Shown: piece by piece, positions 37,106-44,742 of the stretch
Numbering within the stretch: position 1 is the stretch's first letter
Layout: each line of letters opens with the position of its first letter
NCBI GenBank assembly: GCA_021324915.1
Contig: JAJPIC010000024.1
Coordinates: 1-64,000 of the forward strand
Reading direction: 5' to 3'
DNA length: 64,000 nt
DNA from: Beijerinckiaceae bacterium
GTDB taxonomy: Bacteria > Pseudomonadota > Alphaproteobacteria > Rhizobiales > Beijerinckiaceae
Made by a program: the position numbers and the translations under genes
The notes under the pieces: model-generated
Told to the model about the DNA's origin: nothing
What the model saw: only the letters and a program-made list of their open reading frames with translations
Database searches by the model: none

Positions 37106-37256
37106 GCATCGGATCATCCCAAAACCGGTGCCCACTTTTGGGTCCGATGCTTCTTGGAGCATCGGATTATTCCAAAACCGGTGCCCACTTTTGGGTCCGA
37201 TGCTTCTTGGAGCATCGGATCATCCCAAAACCGGTGCCCACTTTTGGGTCCGATGC
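37106..37256. repeat. 53-bp palindromic repeat, three tandem copies
   Basis: Units start at 37106, 37159 and 37212. Each is a hairpin GCATCGGA..TCCGATGC with an inner CCAAAA..TTTTGG stem and the core CCGGTGCCCAC, followed by TTCTTGGA before the next unit. They lie in the 432-bp divergent gap between ettA and the KAP NTPase gene and differ from the 114-bp family elsewhere. No unique spacers exist, so this is not a CRISPR. Confidence 0.92.
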
Positions 37257-37453
37257 TTTAGAATAGTATTGTTGACGCGGAATCAATCCTGCGATGCTCT
37301 CGATTGGCGAAGCGCAACGACCCCTGCGCCGGGCCGGTATGCGCCAGTCGCAAGCTTTGGTCCAGCGCCGTGCGCTCGGCGCGCCAGGTCTTCTCGCGGT
37401 CACAATCCGATGTTTGATCTCGGACAAGCGCCGATGACCGCGGGGGCAGGCCA

Positions 37454-39451
37454 ATGGAAGTTCTGGAAAGGAACGGCAACGTGACAAACATCGCGCCGCG
37501 CGACGTAACGAAAGAGCCGCGTTCCGAGCCTATCCCGCCGAAAATTCCCGCCGCCGTGCCTCAAGTCAGCGGGCTCGGCAAGCGCAACAAGATCTTTGCC
37601 GCCGATCGCCCGCAGGGTGCCGATGCCTTGGGTCGGGAGCGGATTCTGCGGCCCCTGGCGGAGCTCGCCGTCCATCGCGATTGTGAGACGCCTTTGACGA
37701 TCGCGCTGCTCGGGCCGGCAGGTTCGGGCAAGAGCTTTGCGCTCGGCAAGCTCCTTTCCGAGATCCAATCTTTGAGCGCCGGCAAGGGCGAGTCGTTCCT
37801 TCCCCGGCTCGCAATTGTGCGGATCGATGCGGCAAGTCTCGAGGGCGAACCGGCGGTTGCTCTCGCGGCCGCCGTCTATGACGGGCTCGAGACCGAATAT
37901 CCGGAATTCGTCCACGAGATCGGCCATGCGGTGCGCGATCCGCGGATCGTTGCGCGCGAAGCGGCCGAGCGGCTCGATGCGGCACGCCGAAGGCTCGACG
38001 CCGAACGCCAGAAGCTCGAGGAGATCGAGGGGCGCCGCGCCCGGCTCGCCGAGACGGTGCTCTTCGAATCGGCGGGTTCGCAGGTCGATGCCTATGCGCG
38101 CGCCAATCGGACCAAAATCGAGAACCGGCTCGAAGGTTTCGGGATCAGCGGCGACGCGATCGCCAATTATAAATCCATGGTCCGCGATGTCGCCGAATCG
38201 GGCGGACCTCTGGCGCGAATGGGCGCCGCGCTGCGCGCCTTCTGGGCCTTGAACGGACAAATGCGCCTCCTCGTTCTCGCGGCCGCGCTGGTTCTCCTCG
38301 GGGTCGGGCTCAATATCGCTGTCGCCGATCAGGACAAATGGTTGGATTGGCTGCGCAGCTTGAAGGGCGCCGGGTTCGGTTCTGTCGCGGACTGGTTTGC
38401 CGCGCATATGAGCTGGCTTTCGCTCGCCGCCACTTTGCTCTTCGCCGGTGCGGGGCTCGCCCTTGTCGCCAACATTCTGCGCGGCATCGGTTTTTTGCGT
38501 CCGCTGTTCCGCGGCGTGCGCCTGCTCGAAGCCGACGTCGTAAACAGGCGGCGCGCGCTCGATGGGCTCTATGCGCATCAGATGCGCCGCGTCGACGGGT
38601 TGGAGGCGGAGGCCGAAATCGCCGCCCGCCACGCGGCTGAGGCCGATCGGCGCGCCGGCGCCTCGTCCCGCGGCGCGGCGCACGCCGAACCACCTCCCTT
38701 CGGTGAGGCGCCGCTCAAAGTCCGGGCAGACCGGTTCTTCGCTGCCGTCGGAACCTATCTCGAAGGCGTGGAGCGCAGTGCCACCGTTCCGGGCGGCCCG
38801 AGCGCAGTGCCGCAGCGCCTGCTCGTCGCGCTCGATAATCTCGACCTCCTGCCGCGCGAACGGCTGCGCGCTCTGCTCGATGCGCTGCAGCGCGCGCTGA
38901 CGAGCGGCGGCATCGTTGCCTTGATCGCGGCGGATCCGATGAAGCTCGCGCTGGCGACGGAAGCGGATGAGAGCGCGTTCGGAAGGTGGATCCAGGTGCC
39001 GTTACGGCTCGATGCGAAGCCAGCAATTGCGTCGTCTTTCGTCGCGCAGGTCATCGGCGCAAAGGAGCCGGAGCGCCGGGGCGAAGTCGCGCCACTCGAT
39101 TGGTCGATGTCGGTGGCCGAAGCCGAGCTGCTCGCGGCGCTTGCCCCCTTGGCCGGCGGATCGCCGCGCGCCGTCAAGCGCTTCGTTAATCTCTATCGGA
39201 TCGCGCGTTCGCAATTGCCGGAGCACAAGGGCCTCGTGGCGCTCATGCTGGCGCTCGAACAGGGCGGCACGTCGTCCGAGATCGCTGCCCTTGAAGAGGC
39301 GTTCGCGGCGGGAGGCACCGAGCTTCGCTTGCCCGGGACGCCGCGGCTCGAGGCAGCTCTGCAGGCGGTGCGCCATCTCGAGGCAAGTCCGTCGCCTTCC
39401 GCGGCAGAACGGGCGGCGGCGGTCGCGCGGGCCTTTTCGCTGCGCCTGTGA
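37454..39451 (+). CDS. KAP family P-loop NTPase, membrane-anchored
   Basis: This 665-residue protein has Walker A G-P-A-G-S-G-K-S at 87-94 and Walker B L-V-A-L-D461-N-L-D. The gap between them holds a coiled coil (about 180-215) and two transmembrane segments (near 270-290 and 320-342). A membrane insertion between the Walker motifs is the hallmark of KAP NTPases. The C-terminal G-G-S-P-R-A-V-K-R-F-V-N fits the KAP consensus. KAP proteins occur in phage-defence loci and in housekeeping roles; no defence partner is adjacent here. It is a lone gene after the 53-bp repeats, with its function unknown. Confidence 0.88.
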   Translation: MEVLERNGNVTNIAPRDVTKEPRSEPIPPKIPAAVPQVSGLGKRNKIFAADRPQGADALGRERILRPLAELAVHRDCETPLTIALLGPAGSGKSFALGKLLSEIQSLSAGKGESFLPRLAIVRIDAASLEGEPAVALAAAVYDGLETEYPEFVHEIGHAVRDPRIVAREAAERLDAARRRLDAERQKLEEIEGRRARLAETVLFESAGSQVDAYARANRTKIENRLEGFGISGDAIANYKSMVRDVAESGGPLARMGAALRAFWALNGQMRLLVLAAALVLLGVGLNIAVADQDKWLDWLRSLKGAGFGSVADWFAAHMSWLSLAATLLFAGAGLALVANILRGIGFLRPLFRGVRLLEADVVNRRRALDGLYAHQMRRVDGLEAEAEIAARHAAEADRRAGASSRGAAHAEPPPFGEAPLKVRADRFFAAVGTYLEGVERSATVPGGPSAVPQRLLVALDNLDLLPRERLRALLDALQRALTSGGIVALIAADPMKLALATEADESAFGRWIQVPLRLDAKPAIASSFVAQVIGAKEPERRGEVAPLDWSMSVAEAELLAALAPLAGGSPRAVKRFVNLYRIARSQLPEHKGLVALMLALEQGGTSSEIAALEEAFAAGGTELRLPGTPRLEAALQAVRHLEASPSPSAAERAAAVARAFSLRL

Positions 39452-39459
39452 GGCTCGGC

Positions 39460-39481
39460 GGGCGGCCCGGTAAGGCCGCCC
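39460..39481. terminator. GC-rich hairpin between KAP gene and antiporter small subunit
   Basis: GGGCGGCC (39460-39467) and GGCCGCCC (39474-39481) form a perfect 8-bp stem with a 6-nt loop between two convergent genes. It lacks a U tract. Confidence 0.55.
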
Positions 39482-39493
39482 GGCGCACATAGT

Positions 39494-39622
39494 CTATTTC
39501 GAAAAGAGCTTTGCGGCGTTGATGCAGGTCTGGATCACGCCCCAGGCGAGGGGAATGCCGACGAAGCTCCAGGCGAGGATCAATTCCAGCGTGTAGTTCT
39601 TGCGCGGGGTCTGCTGCTGCAT
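39494..39622 (-). CDS. 42-residue small subunit of the MFS antiporter (missed by the ORF track)
   Basis: The protein runs M-Q-Q-Q-T-P-R-K-N-Y, then one hydrophobic helix (L-I-L-A-W-S-F-V-G-I-P-L-A-W-G-V-I) and a short polar tail ending F-S-K. It begins 9 bp downstream of the oxalate/formate-type antiporter stop, on the same strand. Small single-helix proteins beside OFA antiporters are annotated by NCBI as MFS transporter small subunit; I recall this from memory. It probably stabilises or regulates the transporter. Confidence 0.8.
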   Translation of the reverse strand: MQQQTPRKNYTLELILAWSFVGIPLAWGVIQTCINAAKLFSK

Positions 39623-39631
39623 GATGCTCTC

Positions 39632-41002
39632 CTAGGCGGTCGCGCCGTAAGTGTCCTTCGCATCGTCCTTCATGTAATGGCGCTCGTTCACCGCCTTTAC
39701 GAAGAAGTTGCAGAAGAACCCGATGACCAGCAGGGATGCCATGACGTACATCGTCAGATTATAGGCCTGCGCTTTCGGCACGTTGTGGTCGATCTGATAT
39801 TGCCGCATGTAATTGACGATCACGGGCCCGAAGATTCCCGCCGCCGACCATGCGGTCAGCAACAAGCCGTGGATCGCGCCGACATAGCGGGTGCCGAATA
39901 TGTCCTTCAAATAGGCGGGCACGGTCGCAAAGCCGCCGCCGTACATGCTGATGATCACGAGGAAGCAGGCGACGAACCCGGCGACGCTGCCGGCTTTGCC
40001 CGTGTAGGGCACGGTGCAATAGAGGATGAAGCCGAGCACGAAGAACACGAAATAAGTGTTCCGGCGACCGATGAAATCCGAGGTCGAGGCCCAGACGAAC
40101 CGGCCGGCCATGTTGAACAGGCTCATCAGACCGACGAAGCCGGAGGCGGCGACCGCCGTGATGCGGCCTGGGAACATTTCCTGGCTCATTGCCGAGGCCT
40201 GCCCGAGCACGCCGATGCCGGCGGTGACGTTGAGGCACAGAACCCACCAGATCAGCCAGAATTGCGGCGTGCGCAGCGCTTGATAGACATAGACGTCGCG
40301 GGTCGTGATGAGGCGCTTGGGCTGGGCCGGCGCAACATAGCCTTCGGGTTTCCAGCCGGGCGCCGGAATGCGCACGATCGCGGCTCCGACCATCATGAAG
40401 CAAAGGTAGATCGCGCCGAGGCAAAGGAAGGTCTCCGGCACGCCTATATGCGTGGGCGTTGTGAAGCGGTGCATGAGCCAGACCGAAAGCGGAGAGGCGA
40501 TGAAGGCACCTCCGCCGAAGCCCATGATTGCCATGCCGGTCGCCATCCCCGGGCGATCCGGGAACCATTTGATCAGGGTGGAGACTGGGGAAATATAACC
40601 GACGCCGAGCCCGATGCCGCCGAGCACGCCGTAGCCGAGATAGATGATCCAGATATTGTGCACGTAGACGCCGAGAGCGGCGACGAAAAAGCCGCCGGAC
40701 CAGCAGAGCGCTGCGGCAAACATGGCGCGCCGCGGTCCGCCTTCCTCGACCCAGCGGCCGAATACGGCCGCCGAAACCCCCAGGAAGAAGATGGCGAGCG
40801 AGAAAATCCAACCGAGCTCGGTGAGCTTCCAATCCGTCGGCGCTGATTTGGCGATCCCGATCAGCTTGGTCATAGGCAGGTTGAAAACGCTGAACGCGTA
40901 AGCCTGTCCAATGCAGAGATGAACGCAAAGCGCAGCCGGCGGAATCAGCCAGCGATTGTAGCCCGGCGGCGCAATCGTCCGCTCCCTTGCAAGAAAGGAC
41001 AT
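39632..41002 (-). CDS. MFS transporter of the oxalate/formate antiporter (OFA) family
   Basis: This protein of about 456 residues has twelve predicted transmembrane helices. Signature regions of OFA include G-Q-A-Y-A-F-S-V-F-N near the N-terminus, G-V-G-Y-I-S-P-V-S-T and P-G-M-A-T-G-M-A-I-M-G-F-G-G-G-A-F. The family exchanges oxalate and formate or other small carboxylates; the substrate here is unknown. ATG 41002 has a GGAGG at good spacing; ATG 41008 is the track's start. No oxalyl-CoA genes are nearby, so C1/C2 acid export or formate handling is only a guess. Confidence 0.88.
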   Translation of the reverse strand: MSFLARERTIAPPGYNRWLIPPAALCVHLCIGQAYAFSVFNLPMTKLIGIAKSAPTDWKLTELGWIFSLAIFFLGVSAAVFGRWVEEGGPRRAMFAAALCWSGGFFVAALGVYVHNIWIIYLGYGVLGGIGLGVGYISPVSTLIKWFPDRPGMATGMAIMGFGGGAFIASPLSVWLMHRFTTPTHIGVPETFLCLGAIYLCFMMVGAAIVRIPAPGWKPEGYVAPAQPKRLITTRDVYVYQALRTPQFWLIWWVLCLNVTAGIGVLGQASAMSQEMFPGRITAVAASGFVGLMSLFNMAGRFVWASTSDFIGRRNTYFVFFVLGFILYCTVPYTGKAGSVAGFVACFLVIISMYGGGFATVPAYLKDIFGTRYVGAIHGLLLTAWSAAGIFGPVIVNYMRQYQIDHNVPKAQAYNLTMYVMASLLVIGFFCNFFVKAVNERHYMKDDAKDTYGATA

Positions 41003-41008
41003 TCCCAT

Positions 41009-41378
41009 TTCCTCCCGGTTGGCCCGCTGTTTTCGGCGGCGGGCGATTGGCCGGTCCTTGCGGCGGCCTGCATCGAAGGCCGCCCCTGACCCGACTCTTA
41101 AATGTTAATCGACCGGCTTACGGCAAATCAAGATTCCTTAATGCAAGTTTTTGAATGTCCACCCGAAACAGCCCAAATAGAGCTCGGTCGCCGGAAACGG
41201 GGGATCGCCAACCGGGCCCGAGTGCGCGCGAGCCGCCACGAGCCGTTCCTTTCTCCCGGCTTTATGCATAGGCTGCGGCGTTGGAGCCCAGCCGCGCCGC
41301 AGCGCGAGAACGTGCGGGGCTCACCGCTCGGCGGGGGAGTGCGACGGCCGCGCGGCGTCCAAGGACAAGGGAGGGCGC
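41009..41378. other. intergenic region upstream of the antiporter and of a small gene
   Basis: This 370-bp divergent gap has no supported ORF; the frame 41102-41887 is basic and composition-driven. It holds the ribosome site of the antiporter (minus strand) and presumably promoters for both neighbours, though none is clear. Confidence 0.45.
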
Positions 41379-41687
41379 ATGCGCTTTCTGTTCAAGATCT
41401 CTTTCCCGGTGGAAGCGGGCAACGCGGCGGCGAAAAAGGACGGATTTCAATCCGTTCGTGCGATCCTCGAGCAGCAAAGGCCCGAGGCGGCCTATTTCGT
41501 CGCCGAGGGAGGGCGCCGAACGGCGCTTCTCGTCATCGACGTCAAAGAGGCTGCGGAGATTCCGAAATTCGCGGAGCCCTGGTTCCTGGCCTTGAACGCC
41601 AGCATCGAGGTCCTACCCGCCATGGTCGCCGAAGATCTCCAAAAAGCGGCGCCCAGCATCGAGGCGGCAGTGAAGGCGTTCGGATAG
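41379..41687 (+). CDS. small soluble protein of unknown function
   Basis: This 102-residue protein begins M-R-F-L-F-K-I-S-F-P-V-E and has a plausible alpha/beta pattern with A-L-L-V-I-D-V and W-F-L-A-L-N-A-S-I-E. It resembles ferredoxin-fold, dimeric alpha-beta barrel-like domains, but I cannot name a family. AGGGAGG lies before the ATG. It is convergent with mobB, with 7 bp between the stops. Confidence 0.6.
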   Translation: MRFLFKISFPVEAGNAAAKKDGFQSVRAILEQQRPEAAYFVAEGGRRTALLVIDVKEAAEIPKFAEPWFLALNASIEVLPAMVAEDLQKAAPSIEAAVKAFG

Positions 41688-41694
41688 GGCTTTC

Positions 41695-42222
41695 CTATGG
41701 GCGGGCAACGTCCTCGATAGATGCGGCAAATTCCTCGACGAGTCCTGCGACCGCGTCGATGTCATCGAGATGCGCATGGCGCAAGTGCGCCGGCAAGGCT
41801 GCGCGCCGATCCGCCAGATCGCTGATGACCGCCTTGATGTTCGGATCTTCCGGAAAGAGAAAAGGCTTGCCGTTCTCGACGCGGTGAACTTCGAGCTTCG
41901 GATAAGATTCGGCCTTGAAGCCTTCGACAATAATAAAGTCCACCGGCTCGAGATGCATGAGGAGGCCGGCAAGCGAAGGCTCCGGGGCGCCGCGCAATTC
42001 ATGCATCAGCGCCCAGCGATTGGCGGAGGCGACTAGCACTTCGCTCGCGCCGGCCTCGCGATGCTGATAGGAATCCTTGCCCGGCTTGTCGATGTCGAAA
42101 TTGTGGTGCGCGTGTTTCAGGGTCGAGACGCTGAAACCCCGTGCTTTCAACGCCGGGATCAGCTTGATGATCAAAGTCGTCTTGCCGGCGCCGCTCCATC
42201 CGGCGAGCCCGATCAACCGCAT
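41695..42222 (-). CDS. mobB: molybdopterin-guanine dinucleotide biosynthesis adaptor MobB
   Basis: MobB is a P-loop protein that helps form the guanine dinucleotide cofactor from molybdopterin. At 175 residues it has Walker A G-W-S-G-A-G-K-T-T, the K-H-A-H-H-N-F-D-I-D motif and V-D-F-I-I-V-E-G-F-K. Start ATG 42222 follows the upstream methyltransferase stop by 2 bp. mobA lies about 1 kb away on the same strand, so a molybdenum cofactor cluster is present. Confidence 0.93.
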   Translation of the reverse strand: MRLIGLAGWSGAGKTTLIIKLIPALKARGFSVSTLKHAHHNFDIDKPGKDSYQHREAGASEVLVASANRWALMHELRGAPEPSLAGLLMHLEPVDFIIVEGFKAESYPKLEVHRVENGKPFLFPEDPNIKAVISDLADRRAALPAHLRHAHLDDIDAVAGLVEEFAASIEDVARP

Positions 42223-42224
42223 GC

Positions 42225-42983
42225 CTAGCTCCCGGCCTCGATCGTCGCCGTATCGATCGTGAAGCTTCCGTCCGGCTCGATCTCGAAATGGCGCACGACA
42301 TCCTCAGGCATTTGGGCCTGAAGGGAGCGGATCGCTTCCGCGTGCAGGGGCGGGGTATTCATCCGCGCCACCCAGCTCTTGAAGTCGAGCCGCACACGGC
42401 GCTTCGTTACGCCGCGGATCGTGAAGCCGGCCGCCTCGAGCCCGTGCGTCCACTCCCCGACCGAATAATCGCGGATGTGGGAGGGATCGCGAAGCAGCTC
42501 GATCGCCTGGAGAAACGTATCGGGCAGGGTCGCGCCCGGCGAGACCGCATCCATAAAGAGCGCCGTTCCGCCTGGCCGCAGGACGCGATAGGCTTCGCCG
42601 AGCGCCTGGCCGAACCCATGCCAATGATGTGCGCTATAGCGGCTCACGACGAACTCGAAACTTGCGTCTTCGAAGGGCAGGACCTCGGCCGAGCCTTGGC
42701 GGGTTGCGATATTCTCGAGCCCGCGCCCGGAGGCGGCTTGTGCCACGGCGGCAAGCATTTCGGATGAAAGATCATAGGCTACAACCTCGCGCACGAGCGG
42801 GGCGAGATTGAAGCTGACATGCCCGCCGCCGCAGCCGAGATCGAGCACGCGCGCCTGGCTCTCCCCGCGCAGGCGTTCCACCGCCTCGTCGAGATCGGCG
42901 CCGCGTGCGTGGACCTCGCTTTCGACATAGGCCGCTGCGCGCGGGCCGAATTGACGGGCGACGAGGCTTTCATGCCTGTTCAT
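42225..42983 (-). CDS. class I SAM-dependent methyltransferase
   Basis: This 252-residue methyltransferase has motif I V-L-D-L-G-C-G-G-G-H, then V-V-A-Y-D-L-S and motif III with the L-R-P-G-G-T-A-L-F-M-D sequence. It belongs to the UbiE/Methyltransf_11-like group of small-molecule methyltransferases. The substrate cannot be named. It lies 2 bp before mobB and close to tusA and mobA, which hints at a cofactor role, but this may be coincidence. Confidence 0.85.
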   Translation of the reverse strand: MNRHESLVARQFGPRAAAYVESEVHARGADLDEAVERLRGESQARVLDLGCGGGHVSFNLAPLVREVVAYDLSSEMLAAVAQAASGRGLENIATRQGSAEVLPFEDASFEFVVSRYSAHHWHGFGQALGEAYRVLRPGGTALFMDAVSPGATLPDTFLQAIELLRDPSHIRDYSVGEWTHGLEAAGFTIRGVTKRRVRLDFKSWVARMNTPPLHAEAIRSLQAQMPEDVVRHFEIEPDGSFTIDTATIEAGS

Positions 42984-43029
42984 GGGTGTTGCCTGGTAAG
43001 TGCCTCAAAGACCGTAATAATAGCTCCTC

Positions 43030-43260
43030 ATGTCGTCCGACGCCACGCGACTCGATCTCAGAGGGCTGAAGTGCCCCTTGCCGGTCCTTCATACGCGCAG
43101 AGCGCTCGCACGGCTTCGTCCCGGCGACCTGCTTCTGGTCGATACGACCGATCCGCTGGCCATCGTCGATATTCCGCATCTCGCCGGCGAGCTGGGCGCC
43201 GAGGTCGAGCAAATCCTTGAGAACGGCTGGGGTCACCAATTCCTTATCCGTGCCGGATAG
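43030..43260 (+). CDS. TusA/SirA family sulfur-carrier protein
   Basis: This 76-residue protein has the C-P-x-P motif in K-C-P-L-P-V-L-H-T. TusA-type carriers pass persulfide sulfur to tRNA thiolation or to molybdenum cofactor synthesis. Its 3' end overlaps mobA by 17 bp tail to tail. It diverges from the methyltransferase across 46 bp. The neighbouring mobA and mobB genes favour a molybdenum cofactor link, but that is inference. Confidence 0.88.
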   Translation: MSSDATRLDLRGLKCPLPVLHTRRALARLRPGDLLLVDTTDPLAIVDIPHLAGELGAEVEQILENGWGHQFLIRAG

Positions 43261-43906
43261 GCGTTCTTTTTTGCAAAGGATCGCCGACGCGGGCCAAAAT
43301 CGCTTCGGCCGTGGAGAGGTCCTGAGGGGCATTGATATTGAAGAAAGGATCGAAGGGCTCGATCGGCCAATCGGCATAGGCGCGCCGATGGCGCGATATA
43401 AAATGATCGACCTTGCGGATGCGCTCTTCGATCAGCGCGCGGCGCAAATCGCCCCGGATCGCAACCGGCCAGAGCGCGACGACCGGGTGGGTTGCCCCGC
43501 CTGATCGCGCGCAGACGATCCCGCCATCATCCTGCGCCGCAGAGAGGCGAGCGGCGAGATCGGCCGGCAGGAAGGGCGTATCGGTCGGCACGCTGAGCGC
43601 AAACCCAACTTCGGGCCGGTTTTGCGCAATGAAATCGAGCCCAGCGAGTATGCCGGCGAGCGGACCGGCAAAGCCTTCGATCTCGTCTCGGACGCTCGCG
43701 AAACCGAACGTCTCGAAACGCGCGAGATCGCCATTGGCGCTGATCAGCAATCCTTCGCACTGAGGCTCAACGGCCGCTATGACCCGCGCCAGAAGCGGGG
43801 CGCCGCAGAGCTCGATCAGCGCCTTGTCGTTGCCGCCCATGCGAGTCGCGCGCCCGCCGGCAAGCAGAATTCCGAAGGTCGAGGGAAGAGACGAAGCGGC
43901 GCTCAT
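43244..43906 (-). CDS. mobA: molybdenum cofactor guanylyltransferase MobA
   Basis: MobA attaches GMP to molybdopterin to give MGD for the DMSO reductase family. This 220-residue protein has the nucleotide-binding L-L-A-G-G-R-A-T-R-M-G-G-N-D-K motif and V-P-T-D-T-P-F-L-P, typical of the family. Its 3' end overlaps the convergent tusA-like gene by 17 bp. Start ATG 43906 fits family length. Confidence 0.92.
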   Translation of the reverse strand: MSAASSLPSTFGILLAGGRATRMGGNDKALIELCGAPLLARVIAAVEPQCEGLLISANGDLARFETFGFASVRDEIEGFAGPLAGILAGLDFIAQNRPEVGFALSVPTDTPFLPADLAARLSAAQDDGGIVCARSGGATHPVVALWPVAIRGDLRRALIEERIRKVDHFISRHRRAYADWPIEPFDPFFNINAPQDLSTAEAILARVGDPLQKRTPIRHG

Positions 43907-44100
43907 GGCGCGAATCTCGGCATCTCTCCCGCGGGCGCCGCTCGCGCCGAGGTGGGTCGCGGGCCGTGGCGCGGCGCAGCAAGTCGCGGGAAGTTAAAAG
44001 GTTTCTGAATCAGAGCGATCCCTGCCACACTCTCTCGAAAACGCGGTGCATTGTCGCAGCGTCCCATGGTCGCTCCTAAGCCTTTGTGCTAACTTTCGTA

Positions 44101-44136
44101 AGGGGCTCGATTCCGGGACGGAACGGGCGCGCCCCT
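44101..44136 (+). promoter_or_regulatory. candidate structured 5' leader of the DUF1097 gene
   Basis: AGGGGC (44101-44106) pairs with GCCCCT (44131-44136), and inside it TTCCG pairs with CGGAA around GGA. It lies 37 bp before the ATG. Two nested stems in the presumed 5' UTR may be regulatory or chance in GC-rich DNA. Confidence 0.3.
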
Positions 44137-44173
44137 AAGAAAGAATATCGCAATCGAACGGGGAGAGACGTCT

Positions 44174-44686
44174 ATGTCGCAATTAATGGCCTTGTCCGTG
44201 AGTGTCGCCGTTCTGGGCGCCGTTTGGTCCTGGATCTGCCTCGGGTTGGCGCCGAGCTATCTTTTGGTCTGGGTCGGCTTCATCGCGGCCGCTTGCTTCT
44301 TCGGTGCCGGAGGCGATCAGAAAGCGCTCGTAAGAACGATTGTCGGCATGATTTATGGCGCAGTGGTCGCCTGGATCACGCTGATGATCATCTCCAAAGG
44401 GCCGCAGTTTCAGGGCGCCATGGGCCCGATCTGGGACGCGATCGTCATCGGCGTTCTGGTCTTCTTTCTGGTCATTGTCGCCTCGGTTGACGTGCTCTCT
44501 TGCGTGCCGGCCAATGTCTATGGTTTTGCCGCCGTCGCCGGCTATACGCTTGCCAAAGGCAATATGGCCGACCTGACCGCCGGAAGCTTTGCCAACCCGC
44601 TCATTCTCGTTGCCGTTTCCGCGGCCTGTGGCGGAGTGCTCGGCTATGCGATGGGGCAAGGCGCGACGATGCTGAAAGCCAAATAG
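44174..44686 (+). CDS. DUF1097 family membrane protein
   Basis: This 170-residue protein has five or six hydrophobic segments and the glycine-rich C-terminus G-G-V-L-G-Y-A-M-G-Q-G-A. It resembles DUF1097 (YcdZ-like) membrane proteins of unknown function. GGGGAGAG lies 7 bp before the ATG. It is a single gene, convergent with the YihY-like gene. Confidence 0.75.
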   Translation: MSQLMALSVSVAVLGAVWSWICLGLAPSYLLVWVGFIAAACFFGAGGDQKALVRTIVGMIYGAVVAWITLMIISKGPQFQGAMGPIWDAIVIGVLVFFLVIVASVDVLSCVPANVYGFAAVAGYTLAKGNMADLTAGSFANPLILVAVSAACGGVLGYAMGQGATMLKAK

Positions 44687-44706
44687 GCGGACCGATTGCA
44701 TCCGAA

Positions 44707-44734
44707 CCACACCGGCTCCACGGGGTCGGTGTGG
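44707..44734. terminator. hairpin between DUF1097 and YihY genes
   Basis: CCACACCG (44707-44714) and CGGTGTGG (44727-44734) form an 8-bp stem with a 12-nt loop in the 56-bp convergent gap. Confidence 0.55.
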
Positions 44735-44742
44735 ACTTTGGC

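Noticed and set aside
37106-37256. Possible CRISPR array
   Set aside because: There are only three units, each palindromic throughout, and no unique spacers of constant length. The 8-base linker is the same each time.
41102-41887. 261-residue plus-strand ORF
   Set aside because: It overlaps a better small gene in another frame and mobB on the other strand. Its arginine/glycine-rich content is typical of shadow frames in GC-rich DNA.
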